From contig CM042039.1 in assembly GCA_023525975.1 (NCBI GenBank), forward strand, positions 17,018,501-17,082,500: a stretch of DNA of 64,000 nucleotides, given 5' to 3'. This document shows, one piece after another, positions 32,018 through 43,294 of the stretch. Made by a program: the position numbers and the translations under genes. This DNA is from Smallanthus sonchifolius. Its lineage: Eukaryota > Streptophyta > Magnoliopsida > Asterales > Asteraceae. The notes beneath the pieces were generated by a model, which saw only the letters and a program-made list of their open reading frames with translations, was not told where the DNA came from and did not search any database. Every line of letters begins with the position of its first letter. The first letter of the stretch is position 1.

Positions 32018-32519
32018 TGTAGGTCCCCAGGTGTCTCGGATCGTTACGTGTGGGTGTGTGACTAGTCGGACCGGGTGCGGAATTCTCTTGAGTAGGTGGA
32101 GAATCAAGTAACACAAAGTAAACCGACAGCGAAAACACTTTCAAACTTCATCTAATATAAAACTTGTAGGTTATAGAGATGTTACAAATGAGTGCGTACA
32201 TAACTTCTGTCACCACAACCTATTTATACTAAACCTGATCTCTGCGCACTTAACAAGTGCGCAGGGAAAAATTTTCCTACATATTTAACAAGTACGCAAA
32301 GTATTCTTGCGTACGTGCTAAGTACGCAGGAAGTAATTCCTGCGCACATGCTAATAGCGCAAAACACTTAGAGAAAACAGACGACTAGTACATACATTAG
32401 TAATTACAACTCGATAACTAATACATACAGACACTAACATACAAAGACTAATACATACAAGACAAGTACAAAAGCTAAGACAATATCCAGAGTGTTTGTC
32501 ACACAAAAGTGCTTCAACA
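32018..32519 (-). repeat. COP2 5' LTR
   Basis: TGTAGGTCCCC...GCTTCAACA, 502 bp, paired with 3260-3744. Confidence 0.9.
32221..32362 (-). promoter_or_regulatory. COP2 5' LTR promoter: TATA box and four palindromes
   Basis: TATAAATA on the minus strand (32221-32228), then palindromes beginning near 32242, 32277, 32308 and 32340, period 31-35 bp. The first, CTGCGCACTT-nnn-AAGTGCGCAG, is intact; the second is weakened by substitutions. Confidence 0.68.
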
Positions 32520-33808
32520 AATTCATCTGTTAATGTTCGTTTTCCAAGAACTGTATCGGAAGGAGGATCCCGAACAGACTTACATCTTGGCTTTCTGGCT
32601 TTGGATTTCACTCTTTTTCCTGCATTTGCCAATGGAAAATTAGCCAGTCTTTTATAATGACCTGAGCTAAAGTCTCTTGACGAATCAGAACTAGTAGCCG
32701 TAGATCCAGGAAGAATAATGTCACTAGAACTCGTATCAACCACATTCCCTTCAGGTTCATGAATGGGTGAGTTCACATCATCATTAAAATCCTCCATGTT
32801 AAGACCTAAGTCTTGATCTTCGTTGTCAGCAACATTCTCATTAACAGCATCAACATGAACTGGTTCATTCACTAGAATATCTTCTTGAATAGGAACCTGT
32901 ACTTGTTCTTGTTGAATTGGAACTTACACTTGTGCTTGTTGAATCTGTGGTTGTTGTTGTTGTGGTGGTGGTTCTTGATCTTGATCTTGTTCTAATTCCT
33001 CTGGATGAAACCAGTTATCATTCGGTGGCTCAACATAATCAGGATTGATAATGTGACCGAATAATGGAGTAGGAACAGGAATCAACGCTGCATTCTGCTG
33101 TTTAACTTTTGTGCAGTAAGTGAATATCCTTTTTGTCATCGTAGTCAGTGTTAGACGTTGCGGATGCTGAGGTAGATTAGGAATCAGATGATTCAAAATC
33201 ATTTGGATGAATCCAGGATACATAAGAAATCCTTGACCTTCTGGAGGAGTAATTTGCATCACAAGCTCACAATAAATGTATAGTGCAAAATTGAACCGTT
33301 TGTTCAGTGTCAGTGCAACCATAACAGCTTGAAGAGCACTTTTCAACCCATCAGTTCCAGCCTTCCTTGGTGACAGGAACTGGATAATAACATGCATAAA
33401 ATACCTCCATTCACCCACCAATCCACCTTTCCTAGCTTGAGTATCATTCTGACGCCCTCTATAACCCATCCTTTGAAAGCATCCCATGATTAAAGTTCCT
33501 GGTAAAGACATGGGATCATCATTTGCACCACCTAGGAAAAGAGCAGCATGAATGGTATCCACTGAAATAGCCACTTCAGTATTGTTAACTGTAGCTCTAA
33601 GCACATGAGGCTCAACATTTTTATCTTGATGTACAAAATCCCAGAACTGTTGAATATACGACAGACAGATATAAGGATTTGCCGAAAGAGCCACGTGTAT
33701 TCTGGATCTATTCAAAAAGTTGATAATGCCTTGATAATTCACAGCTTCTGACATATGAGGATCTAACAAAGCCACCTGGTTATATTTGTACTCAACACGG
33801 CGATCCAT
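32520..33808 (-). pseudogene. COP1 third ORF, N-terminal half
   Basis: Starts at ATG 33808 (MDRRVEYKYNQVALL). The first about 230 residues match the COP2 third ORF around FLNRSRI, QFWD, VLRATV, QRMGY, EWRYFMH, SPRKAGTD and FLMYPGF. A Gln/Pro-rich stretch follows. A stop at about 32924 interrupts it; beyond it are an acidic part and a basic KRVKSKARKPRCK patch (possible nuclear-localisation-like signal). It breaks off at 32520 where COP2 is inserted and continues at 3259. No signal peptide or transmembrane helix is apparent. Role unknown. Confidence 0.72.
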
Positions 33809-33967
33809 CTAAATGTGTAATGGACATGAAACAACATTAGTATAATCCCAAACAAAAACACACACACACACATATATGATATACAAAAAAAACAACAAAC
33901 AAACAATACAAAAAAAATTTTAACACAAGAAAAAAAAATTCACAAGTCCAACACAATACTGACCCCT

Positions 33968-34024
33968 AGGCGAACTTACTAAGTTCGCTTAGAGTTGCAA
34001 GAGGCGAACATAATAAGTTCCCCT
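33968..34024 (-). repeat. Palindrome pair near COP1 ORF3 start
   Basis: GCGAACTTACTAAGTTCGC (inside 33968-33990) and a slightly decayed second unit at 34002-34024. Spacing 34 bp, about 160 bp upstream of the ORF3 start. Confidence 0.75.
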
Positions 34025-34275
34025 GAACAAATTCGCCTGTCGATGAACACATTTGTAAAAGATCAATTTCCCATCGATTTATCGGATGAAATGCGCTAAA
34101 AATACCTTAGAAATACTCGCAATTCAAAACCGATCAAGAATCAACTTCAAAAATTTTCAAACCAACAAACCAGAATTCAAAAAGAACAAGTTCGCACTAC
34201 TGTGACAAGGTTCACTTAGGATATGTTCGCTCAAGAAAAATTCTATGGATAATGAATATGTTCTCCTGAAAAAGA

Positions 34276-34329
34276 TATTTATACTCGCACTTAAGTTCGC
34301 TTGCTTAGGCGAACATAATAAGTTCGCTT
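34276..34329 (-). promoter_or_regulatory. Possible internal promoter in COP1 spacer
   Basis: TATAAATA on the minus strand (34276-34283) is directly preceded by a compact GCGAACTTAAGTGCG palindrome (34286-34300) and a second unit GCGAACTTATTATGTTCGC (inside 34307-34329). This matches the LTR promoter of the same family and lies about 470 bp upstream of the ORF3 start. Confidence 0.5.
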
Positions 34330-36016
34330 AAACTTTTTCTTTGAACAACTTTGAAATTTCAATCTACAAACAAACCTCAACCTTGTGATCTTCCATCTGT
34401 AACATGTATCCGATCCAATCCCGAATCATTTTAATAAAATTAAAAGATAGAATTTTCATGGAAGATGGAAAGAAAATCTTTTTGAATTTTATCTATACAA
34501 ACGAAATCACATATTTTTGGTTTTTATCTTTATAATACGAAAACACATATTTTTGATTCAACATCATGAGTAAGAAGATCATATCAGTATCTAAGTCGTT
34601 CATCACACATTCTATCACAAACTATGGGTAACCTATGATACTTCAGAATACACATCATGATATGAAATTTGATACTCTTGTGAATTCGATTCACTTATTC
34701 TCTTCAATCTAATGATCAAGATTACAAACATATTCAATCAGATTTGATATTTAAGAGACAAGATCATTCTCTTTTTCTTTCTTTTCAATCTTTGTATTTC
34801 CTTATCAAGCACTATTTACAATCTTTCACAGATCTGTTTCTAAAACCTCCATGTCTTGTAATCTTTTTCTCTTTTCAAACTTTTCAATCAATTTTAAACC
34901 ATCACTTGAAATGATACGCGATAAATTTCAAAGTAAACAAGATCAAGTCACAAAATGCTCAATTATTCATACCGAATTTGCAATACCAAGCATAAATTCT
35001 TAAGTTGTCAATATTATAAGATTTGAAACTACAAGCATTTTTCTCCCAAATTCATGTGAGTTAGTACCATTTAGATGAAAAACATCGTGTACCCCACATA
35101 TATGCCCAACAGAATTTAAAATTGCATTATCTTCAAGACATATAATGATTTATTTGCAAGATTAGATCAATCTCCAAGATGAAACTATCTCTGTTAGCAC
35201 AAGTATTGAATAGCATATCCCGAAGGATATAAGAATCACAAAGATTCAGAATCTGAAGATTCTAATGAATTGGCTTTAACATGAGAATCAATAGATTCAG
35301 GTAGCAGGATCCAACTATTATCTGGATAAATTTCAATGGAATCAGTAATGTATTAATATGTTCCAAGGGTGAATATATGTTCCAACAGATATTGTTAGAA
35401 AGCATATCTTAGTTCAACAACACATTGCATGTTTTTCGGGGCATGGGCAGTGAAGTGAACTGAAAGAATTTGTGCTAAAGATATAATCCAATAATGGTCT
35501 CATGAAATTCTTAAAACCATGATCTTTTACACACACCCAGGCATATAATGGATTCAAATCACAGATGTATTCATATCTTATTTAATTTTTACACTACTAT
35601 TGGTCCAAAAACGCTTCTAGTTTATTGACAATTCGAGTTTCAAACTCATATTCAAATTAAAACAGATTATCAAGATTAGAGCATTTATAACACAATCATT
35701 TCTTGTTCATGAAGACTTTGAAATTTAGATCAAATCAATACACTTTGAGCAATCATATATCAACATATCAAAGGTCTACTATGGTCATGTGTGATAAAGT
35801 ATTCACTGATGTACTATCATTTCTTCTCTAACTTCAAATGTTGTCAATTTTATATTTTTCATTTTGTTTTGAATTTTTATAAATAACAATTTTTGACTGA
35901 AATTTAAAATGCAGAAAGGTAATAAAGCAGAATAAAATAAAATTAAAACAAAATCTCCCATGAAAAATTGTTTTTGAAAAACTTTTATTCGGGATTGATC
36001 ATACCGATCATTTTAA

Positions 36017-38831
36017 TCAGAAATTCAAACCTGGTACGATCAAATACATTGGTAAAGAGATCAGCAAAATTATTATCAGTGCATACCTTCCCAGCTCAAT
36101 CAACTTTTTATATGCACAATCACGAATAAAATGATATCTAATTTCAATGTGCTTTGTTTTACTGTGCTTAACAAGATTATTTGTTATGGACACTGTGGCA
36201 GTATTATCAATAAACATGGGGGTTCCTGTGAAATTCAAACCATAGTCTCTTAATTGCTGTTGGAACCACAAGATTTGTGAACAACAACTTGCAGCAGTGA
36301 TGTATTCTGCTTCACATGTTGAAATGGATACCGTAGTTTGCTTTTTGCATTGCCAGGAAACAAGACGATTACCCAAGAACTGGCAACCACCTGTTGTAGA
36401 TTTTCTATCCAAACTACAACCACCGAAATCAGAGTCAGTATATGCATTAAATTCAAAGTTAGAACCATGTGGAAACCATAATCCCAATCTTTGTTTTCCT
36501 TTCAGATAACGAAAGATTCTCTTGACTGCTATCAAATAAGACTCCTTTGGTTTTGCTTGGGATATGGAACAGAGACACCCAACAAACATTATATCTGGCC
36601 TTGAAGCGGTTAAATACATGAGAGATCCAATCATTGCCCTGTAGAGTCGGCAATCAATGTCTTTTCCATCCGGGTCAGGATTCAACTTATGATTCACCGG
36701 AATTGGAGTATCGTATGGGGTACAATCTTCCATATTGAACCGGCTCAAGATGTCTTTGACATACTTAGACCGATGAATAAAGAAACCATCTTCCTTCTGA
36801 TTAACTTGAATTCCAAGGATAAATGATAACTCTCCCATAGCTGACATTTCAAACTTCGATTTCATAACACTCTCAAATTCTTTGCATAACCCTTCATTTG
36901 TTGAGCCAAAGATAATATCATCTACATATATATCTGAACCAGTAGATATTCTCCCCCTGCTTTCTTAATGAATAAGGTCGAATCAATTTGGCCACGCACA
37001 AATTCATTGTCCATAAGATATTTAGACAAAGTTTTCTACCACGCTCAGGGAGTCTGATGTAAACCATAAAGTGCTTTATCAAGCTTGAATACTCTAGACG
37101 GATGAACTGGATCTTCAAACCCCGGCGGCTGACACACATAAACCTCTTCCTTGACCTTACCATATAAGAAAGCACTCTTTACATCTAATTGAAACAACTT
37201 AAACCCTTTGTATGAAGCAAAAGCAAGAAACAACCGAATAGCTTCAAGCCTAGCAACAGGACCATAAACCTCGGTGTAATCAATTCCTTCTTGTTGATTG
37301 AACCCCTGTATAACTAATCTTGCGTTATTTCTCACCACTACACCACGATCATCTTTCTTGCATTTAAACACCCACTTAGTGCCAATTGGATACACGCCCT
37401 TTGGAAGATCTACAAGATTCCAAACCTTTAGCTTATCAAATTGAGCAAGCTCTTCCTGCATTGCTTCTATCCAATTGTTATCGCACAAAGCATTTCTACA
37501 TTCTTTGGTTCGACCTGAGAAATAAAACATGAATTTGAGCAAACATCAAGAACACCAATATCCTTAATACATGTATACAAACAGGTATTCTCGATTAACG
37601 AACGCGTCTGCACTCCATCTCTCAAATTCCTATTATATTTGTCACCGATGATCTTTTAGTACTTTAATTGAAGCAACTTCAGGAACCGGCAACACATTAA
37701 CTTAAGTAGTTTCAGAATGAGAAAGAATTTCCTGATTATCTGGTATCTTCGAGTCCAGATTCGTAGGAATCTCCACCTGAACTTGTGTCGAAGTAGAAGG
37801 TTCATCAACGAATAATGGATCATCAGAAGAATCTTGAAAAACAACATCTTCTTCCTCACTATCAGAATCATGTGATCCCGATCAAGAAGCAACATTAGGA
37901 TCTGGAGTAGAAGTAGATGGAACAGATGAACTTTGCACCACAGTCGGTATAAAACCTCCATCATGTGCATCCTGACAAGACTCATACAACACATCAGCCT
38001 CTTTAGGAGAAATATCAGAAGGTAAATGAAAAGACTTGAATAAGCTATCATAATCAAAAGCCCAGTCTGGTCCAGTCGCCGTTTGAGGTAAAGAACGATT
38101 TAAACAATCAATATGAAACCATTCCTCAAACTGACGAGTCTCTTTGTTATAAACCCTTTTGGTAGTAGAATTTGCACCATACCCCAGAAAGATCCCTTCA
38201 ATAGCCTTAGCACTGAACTTGGTTGGGACATCTATAACCTTCAACAGGGTACATGGATTGCCAAAAGGTAGTAAATACTCCAAATTAGGCTTCCGATTAT
38301 TAAGCAACTCATAGCATGTCTTGATGTGTCGCTTCACGGTCAAAACTCTGTTCAAAAAATGACACGCAGTATTCACAGCCTAGGCCCAAAAAGTAACTTG
38401 GAGCTTAGAATCTGCAAGCATCTTACGTGCCGTTTCAACCATAGTTCTGTTCTTTCGTTCAACAACACCGTTTTGTTGAGGTACATATGGCGCACTAAAT
38501 TCATGATGAATTCCCTTTTGTAAACAAAATAAACCCATCTTGCTATTTTTGAACTTGCTGCCATTGTCACTCCTAATTCTTCTAACTTTCTGTTTGCACA
38601 AATTCTCTAAACCCAAGATTAAGAACTGTACCATCTCTGTTGTTTCAGCTTTAGAAGCAAGGAACTTAACCCATCAAAATCTAGAGAAATCATCTGTTAC
38701 CACCAGACAGTAAGATTTACCTCCAATGCTCCTAATACTAATCGGTCCAAAAAAATCCATATGTAGCAGCTCCAATGGAGTCACAATAGAATTCTTTGTC
38801 TTAGATTTGTGGGACTTCTTGTGTTGTTTCC
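36017..38831 (-). pseudogene. pol: COP1 pol: integrase part, reverse transcriptase, RNase H
   Basis: Integrase core motifs LLHMDFFGP (near 38780), RIRSDNGSKF (near 38570) and VPQQNGVVERKN (near 38480) give D, D, E. RT motifs are GTKWVFKCKKDDRG, LDVKSAFLYG, KLDKALYGLHQ and YVDDIIFGST (near 36930-36900), followed by RNase H with GGCSLDRKSTTG, STCEAEYITAA and SKTKHIEIRYHFIRD. Frameshifts lie near 38660, 38380, 37050 and 36900, with a premature end near 36090. The upstream end is the SOLO2 insertion; protease and pre-integrase resume at 41488. Confidence 0.85.
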
Positions 38832-38836
38832 ATTTC
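38832..38836. other. Target-site duplication of SOLO2 (left copy)
   Basis: ATTTC here and ATTTC at 41488-41492, perfect. Confidence 0.93.
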
Positions 38837-39567
38837 TGTGACACCCGACATTTCAGGTCAATATCCGTACATGTTATAAACAAGTTTACATTATAATTGT
38901 TTTTGTTTTTGTGATTTACTTAATTTCACAAACAAGGACATTAAGGTCTAACAAAAACCGTACATGGTCTCATTTCATATTTGGTAATTCTAGGAGTTAC
39001 CGGTTCACGTACCAGGATGACCCGACTAAATACGAACGTTAGTGATTAAATTAAATAAATTTACACCTAAATCTAATTATTAGATCAAATTAACCCAACC
39101 CACCCCCTTGACTTTCTCGACCAAAATCCCAGGGAATACTCCATTCCCACTTCCTACGACCCATACCTCATGCCTTCGAGAATTAGATAAAAACCATACC
39201 ACCTCAATCAAAAATCTCACAAACTCTTTTATCTCTCTCATTTCTTACGGCACCTACACCACACATATTTACCCTTCTCCTGCTTCAAGCAGTAGAATTT
39301 CCCATCGTTGGTGTTCTAAGGAGTTTCAAGGATTTTCTCAAAGATTTCTAACCAAGCGAAGTCAAGACCATCTTCTCTGTTTCTCTCAAAAATCATCATC
39401 TCTGTCCAGAGGTAAAAACTCGATACCATCCATATTATTTTCTTTAAAACCGTAGCTAAACATACAAATCGTTCGAACGCAAGTAAGATAACAAGAAAAG
39501 TGTGTCAAATTTAAGATTAAAACATAAAAATATGCAGAACTGATTCTGTTAATCAAAAGTTCAGTAA

Positions 39568-39795
39568 TCAAAACTATAGTTTCGATACCTGTTTACTCAA
39601 TCGAAACTAGGTAGTTTCGATACCTGTTGTTCAATCGAAACTAAGTAGTTTCGCTACCTATTGCCCAATCGAAACTAGGTAGTTTTGATACTCTTCTTGC
39701 CAATCGAAACTAGGTAGTTTCGATACCCAGTTTACTCAATCGAAACTAGGTAGTTTCGACATCTGTCTTGTTCAATCGAAACTAGCTAGTTTCGA
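39568..39795. repeat. Seven-unit palindrome array in SOLO2
   Basis: Units TCGAAACTA-nn-TAGTTTCGA about 35-40 bp apart. The last one, TCGAAACTAGCTAGTTTCGA, is a perfect palindrome and the first is decayed. Spacers contain variants of TACCTGTTTACTCAA. Confidence 0.9.
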
Positions 39796-40504
39796 TACCT
39801 GTTTCAAGCCCATTGGGCAGTAACTTAGAACTATTTTATAACGAAACAAGTGTTGAAAAACTAAAAAGATATTTAAACAAAAGCAATCAGAATTGCTAAG
39901 TCGGTGAACAATTTGCATATGAAGAGATTCGGTTAAAAATAAATAATCACGTGACATCGTGAAACATAAGTGAATATATTTTAAGTTACAAAAATAATAT
40001 TTATTTTTGATACACTTAATAAGTCACCAATAGGGAAACATATTATCCTCTCGGAAAATATGTAAGCGTCTAGACTGGAATAATAATCACCAACGAGTCG
40101 TAAATAAAAACACTATTTTTACTAAACAAAGGCGTACTTAACAGGATTTGTTAAGTCAGATGAACAACTTACGTATAAGACGAGTAGTTTTAACACATTA
40201 GTACCCTTGTGTGATTAAGGTACGGATAGACAAGAACTAGCACAAGTTTGTTTGCTAGGATTTCATCGAACACAAGGTGAGTTCACGGCCCCCTTTTAAC
40301 TCTTTACTGCTTTGTAAACATCGGGGGAGAAACATACTTACTTGCTATGTTTTGAAAACATGAATTACATTGCTTATACATTTGACAATACGAACATTCT
40401 GGTTTAACTTCTTGTGAGTCTCACGGCCCCACTTTTACTACTTATTTTTAAATTGTTTTTAAACAAACAGGGAGAAAACTTGCTCAACTAAACAGCGGGA
40501 CACA

Positions 40505-40573
40505 AGTACACTCAACGATTGTTCGGATGAACAACACACAACGATTGTTCGGATGAACAACACTCAACGATTT
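40505..40573. repeat. Short tandem repeat in SOLO2
   Basis: Two copies and a partial third of a unit containing CAACGATTGTTCGGATGAAC. Confidence 0.85.
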
Positions 40574-40964
40574 GGGGGGAAGAACATACTTACAACTATT
40601 TTTATGTGATAATAAGAGAATAAGACTCGACTTTTATGTTTACATGAGTTAAACGACTGAGGCCGCTAAAGTCCCCTGGAACAATTTAGTAACCATTAAC
40701 TGTAGCCTAGGGTCCTATGAATAGTACTATGGAGAGTGACGTCTCCCGGTCATGGTTAGTCGCGCTAACCACAATCTGGAGGATTTATGGCCGCATAGAA
40801 CCGGATAACGAAATTAGGGGCGTGTACAATTGTCATGGTTTGGTTACGGCTCATGTAGGAACATATTATTTGTATTCCTAGCTAGTTTACAAATGGGTCA
40901 AAAAATTCTTATTCTGATTATCACATGCAACTGGAACTATTTCTGAACAATTGAATTAAACAAA

Positions 40965-41110
40965 GGGTTCTGATCAGGTTAAAGTGATCAGGTTTATACA
41001 AAGGGTTCTGATCAGGTTAAAGTGATCAGGTTTGAACAAAGGGTTCTGATCAGGTTAAAATGATCAGGTTTATACAAAGAGTTTTGATCAGATTAAAATG
41101 ATCATGTTTA
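40965..41110. repeat. Tandem repeat with TGATCA words in SOLO2
   Basis: Four copies of a unit of about 43-46 bp containing GGGTTCTGATCAGGTTAAAG and a second TGATCAGGTTT. The last copy is more diverged. Confidence 0.85.
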
Positions 41111-41487
41111 AACATTGGATTTATGACGGTTAAGTCATGTATAGTTTTTCGGGAAAAACTTTAAGCACTGATATAACTAACTCTGTTAACTCACCAACCT
41201 TTGTGTTGACACTTTCAAGTATGTTTCTCAGGTAACCTTTAGCCATGACGCGGTTGGAATAGGCTAGCTATGTTGGATCAATTCCTAGTAGCTGGAAGGA
41301 CGTAGAATATCAAGTCTCAAGTCTATCGTTGATCTAGAAGAACTTAGATCATAGTATTACTTAGTTTTAGTAATTGTATATGTAATCAAGTCTTAGAAAT
41401 CACAATTACCGCTTCCGCTATCGTGTAATGAACCAATCGTTGCAACCTGTATTTATTTATTAAGTAAATAAATTTGGGGGTGTGACA

Positions 41488-42023
41488 ATTTCTTGCAAGG
41501 AATACAATCATCAGGAATGGAGAATTTCATTTTTGAAACACCAATAACCAGATCATTCTTCACTAGATAATTCATTTTCCTGTAATTGATGTGAGCAAGC
41601 TTCCGGTGCCACAGAATAGAATCAGATTCAGACGCCTTAGAGAGTAAACATGTCGGAATAGAATCCGTTGTTGTAGCAACACTCATGTCTAAAACATATG
41701 TGTCATTTCTCCTTGGAGCCTTCATTAGAATCCATTCTTAAGGAGTAACAAATCTCGGCTTCAAGATATAACATTCAGTATCATTGAAATGGAATGAAAA
41801 CTTCTTGTCACATACTTGAGATACAGTTAACTTTCTCAAATTTAACATTGTCATTCTTTAAAGTACCTTGACCTGTTATGTACCCGCCTTTATTCCTAAC
41901 AAAAGTGACATAACCGCCATCAATTTTAATAATATCTTCAAGCAAACGAATATTTCTTGTCATATGTCGAGAACAACCACTATCCACATACCAAGTATTG
42001 TTGATAGTCCTCCTTGGTTGCCT
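41488..42023 (-). pseudogene. pol: COP1 protease and pre-integrase part
   Basis: The frame begins after a TAG at about 42026-42024 and reads TWYVDSGCSRHMTRN, the protease active site. The pre-integrase domain has ILWHRKLAHINYRKMNYL and CIPC, cut by SOLO2 at 41487/41488. Frameshifts and a stop lie between 41850 and 41725. Confidence 0.8.
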
Positions 42024-42041
42024 CTACATAAACAAAAGAAA

Positions 42042-42800
42042 TCAGTTAGAAATGGGAACCCAAGCCATTGTGGTCTTGGGTCGTCCAAAAGCATAAAAAT
42101 AAACAACTTTAATGAATTCACAATCAACTTTATCATCAACCTTTGGTACATAAAGTTCAACAAAATTAGAACTTCTCGATGGAGACACAGAACGATTATT
42201 TTGAAAAACATTATTAGATTTATTATTATCTGATTCAGATGTTTTCAAAAGTTTCTTTAATTTTCTATTATGTCTCCGCCTTTGTGGTCGAGAAATTTTG
42301 ACCTCAGGTTGAGAATCTTTTGTAATTCTAACATGTGGAATCTCAAAATACTGTTGAAAATCAGCATTATTTTTCCCACCAGTATGCACAACCCCTGGTT
42401 TAGAAAAATGTTTATCAAGGTGATTAAATCCTGTAGATTTAGCAAATGATTGATTAGGCACAAATTGCCTTAGTGGAACTTTCTTCACAACATCAAATGT
42501 AGGCTTTCCCACATTAGGTTTTTTCAGAATCGTCACCACTTTTTGTTGTGGGGGAACAATTTTGGATTTGTCTTTCTCTGAAATCATAGGCTTTTTCTCT
42601 TGATTCTTGTAAGGACAAAGTATCAAAATATGACTCACTTCATTACAATGAAAACACACTCTTTTATCTCAATGATCTCTGACATATGAACTTTTTCTTG
42701 AAGTTGAACAACCAGATGAATCTCCTTCAGAAGATTTGACTGCATTTTCAACATTCTTCTTTGGAACATACACTTGTCTAGTCACCTTAGAAGTTGTTTT
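42042..42800 (-). pseudogene. gag: COP1 gag, C-terminal part
   Basis: One CCHC-like knuckle, CFHCNEVSHILILC, where the usual Gly is Ser. A basic patch SRPQRRRHNRKLKKLL and the family ending TTMAWVPISN precede a stop at 42042. A stop near 42670 interrupts the upstream part. The gag domain, coiled coil and start are missing because the element ends at about 42801. Confidence 0.8.
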
Positions 42801-42807
42801 TACAAGT

Positions 42808-42819
42808 TGGTATCAGAGC
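42808..42819 (+). other. GYP1 primer-binding site
   Basis: TGGTATCAGAGC, initiator Met-tRNA type. ACA at 42802-42804 may be the last bases of the lost 5' LTR. Confidence 0.9.
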
Positions 42820-43294
42820 ATGGGTTGAGGGATTTAAGTATCAGAAAGGGTACTTAAATTCAAACCATAAGTGCTAATGATATAATTAGGGATTAAATCT
42901 GATGCCGTCCAAGGAAGCAGGTATATTAAATTCCAGTGCTTAAACTGGAATGTGTGAGTATACGTGGGAAGAACTTTGTATGAGATAAGCTCCGTATGAT
43001 AGTTGGGAGTATCAGGATGGTGATATACATTACCTTATGCCTAGCCAGTATAAGAGTTAATGCATGGGACCATCATGATATCCCAAACACCATATGATAA
43101 CTTATGTCAGCAGATAGTAAGCCGGGAATATGAATATGTAAAATTATGATATATGCATATGTACGAATACATGGGTATGAACTTTATGTGAAATCCTTGA
43201 ATATGATTAAATTGATACGAGGCCTATAATATAAAACCCTAGACTATGATTAGGGTAAACGAATGAGAGATAAAGCAAAATCGTGTTTCAGCAA
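42820..43294 (+). other. GYP1 5' leader
   Basis: About 475 bp between primer site and gag start. Non-coding, AT-rich, nothing else seen. Confidence 0.65.

Larger units (their letters stand above)
3260..32519 (-). mobile_element. COP2, Ty1/copia retrotransposon with two LTRs, hosting COP3
   Basis: Both LTRs (3260-3744 and 32018-32519), a primer-binding site, a polypurine tract and near-matching flanks mark the ends. On the minus strand: leader 32003-31463, gag 31462-28441, protease/integrase 28425-27254, COP3 insertion, rest of integrase, RT and RNase H 10889-8660, spacer 8659-6877, third ORF 6876-3784. The ORFs carry frameshifts and stops. COP5 at 52970-58509 is a relative on the other strand. 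Confidence 0.9.
33809..36016 (-). other. COP1 pol-ORF3 spacer, non-coding
   Basis: AT-rich, no gene. It holds two palindrome groups (33968-34024 and 34286-34329), a TATA box at 34276-34283, and a long part (34440-35990) shared with the COP3 spacer. Confidence 0.7.
38837..41487. repeat. SOLO2, solo LTR of a gypsy-type element
   Basis: 2651 bp from TGTGACACCC to GGGTGTGACA with perfect 5-bp duplications, inserted in the integrase zinc region of COP1 (codons for CIPCKK). No retroviral-type ORF is inside. The long LTR and its ends fit Ty3/gypsy chromovirus LTRs (inference). It holds a seven-unit palindrome array at 39568-39795 and two further tandem arrays. A reversed, diverged relative appears to start at 58510. 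Confidence 0.88.
1087..42801 (-). mobile_element. COP1, Ty1/copia retrotransposon, broken by nested insertions
   Basis: Read on the minus strand the order is gag (42800-42042), protease and integrase start (42023-41488), SOLO2 insertion, rest of integrase, reverse transcriptase and RNase H (38836-36017), spacer (36016-33809), third ORF (33808-32520 and 3259-1645, split by COP2), polypurine tract and 3' LTR (1498-1087). The gag N-terminus, leader and 5' LTR are missing: at about 42801 the sequence passes directly into the primer-binding site of GYP1. It landed in the GYP1 5' LTR after GTTTC (1082-1086). Confidence 0.85.

Noticed and set aside
39568..39795. Regularly spaced palindromic repeats resembling a CRISPR array
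   Set aside because: The spacers are similar to each other, the units are short and the array lies inside a plant retrotransposon LTR. It is a tandem repeat, not a CRISPR array.
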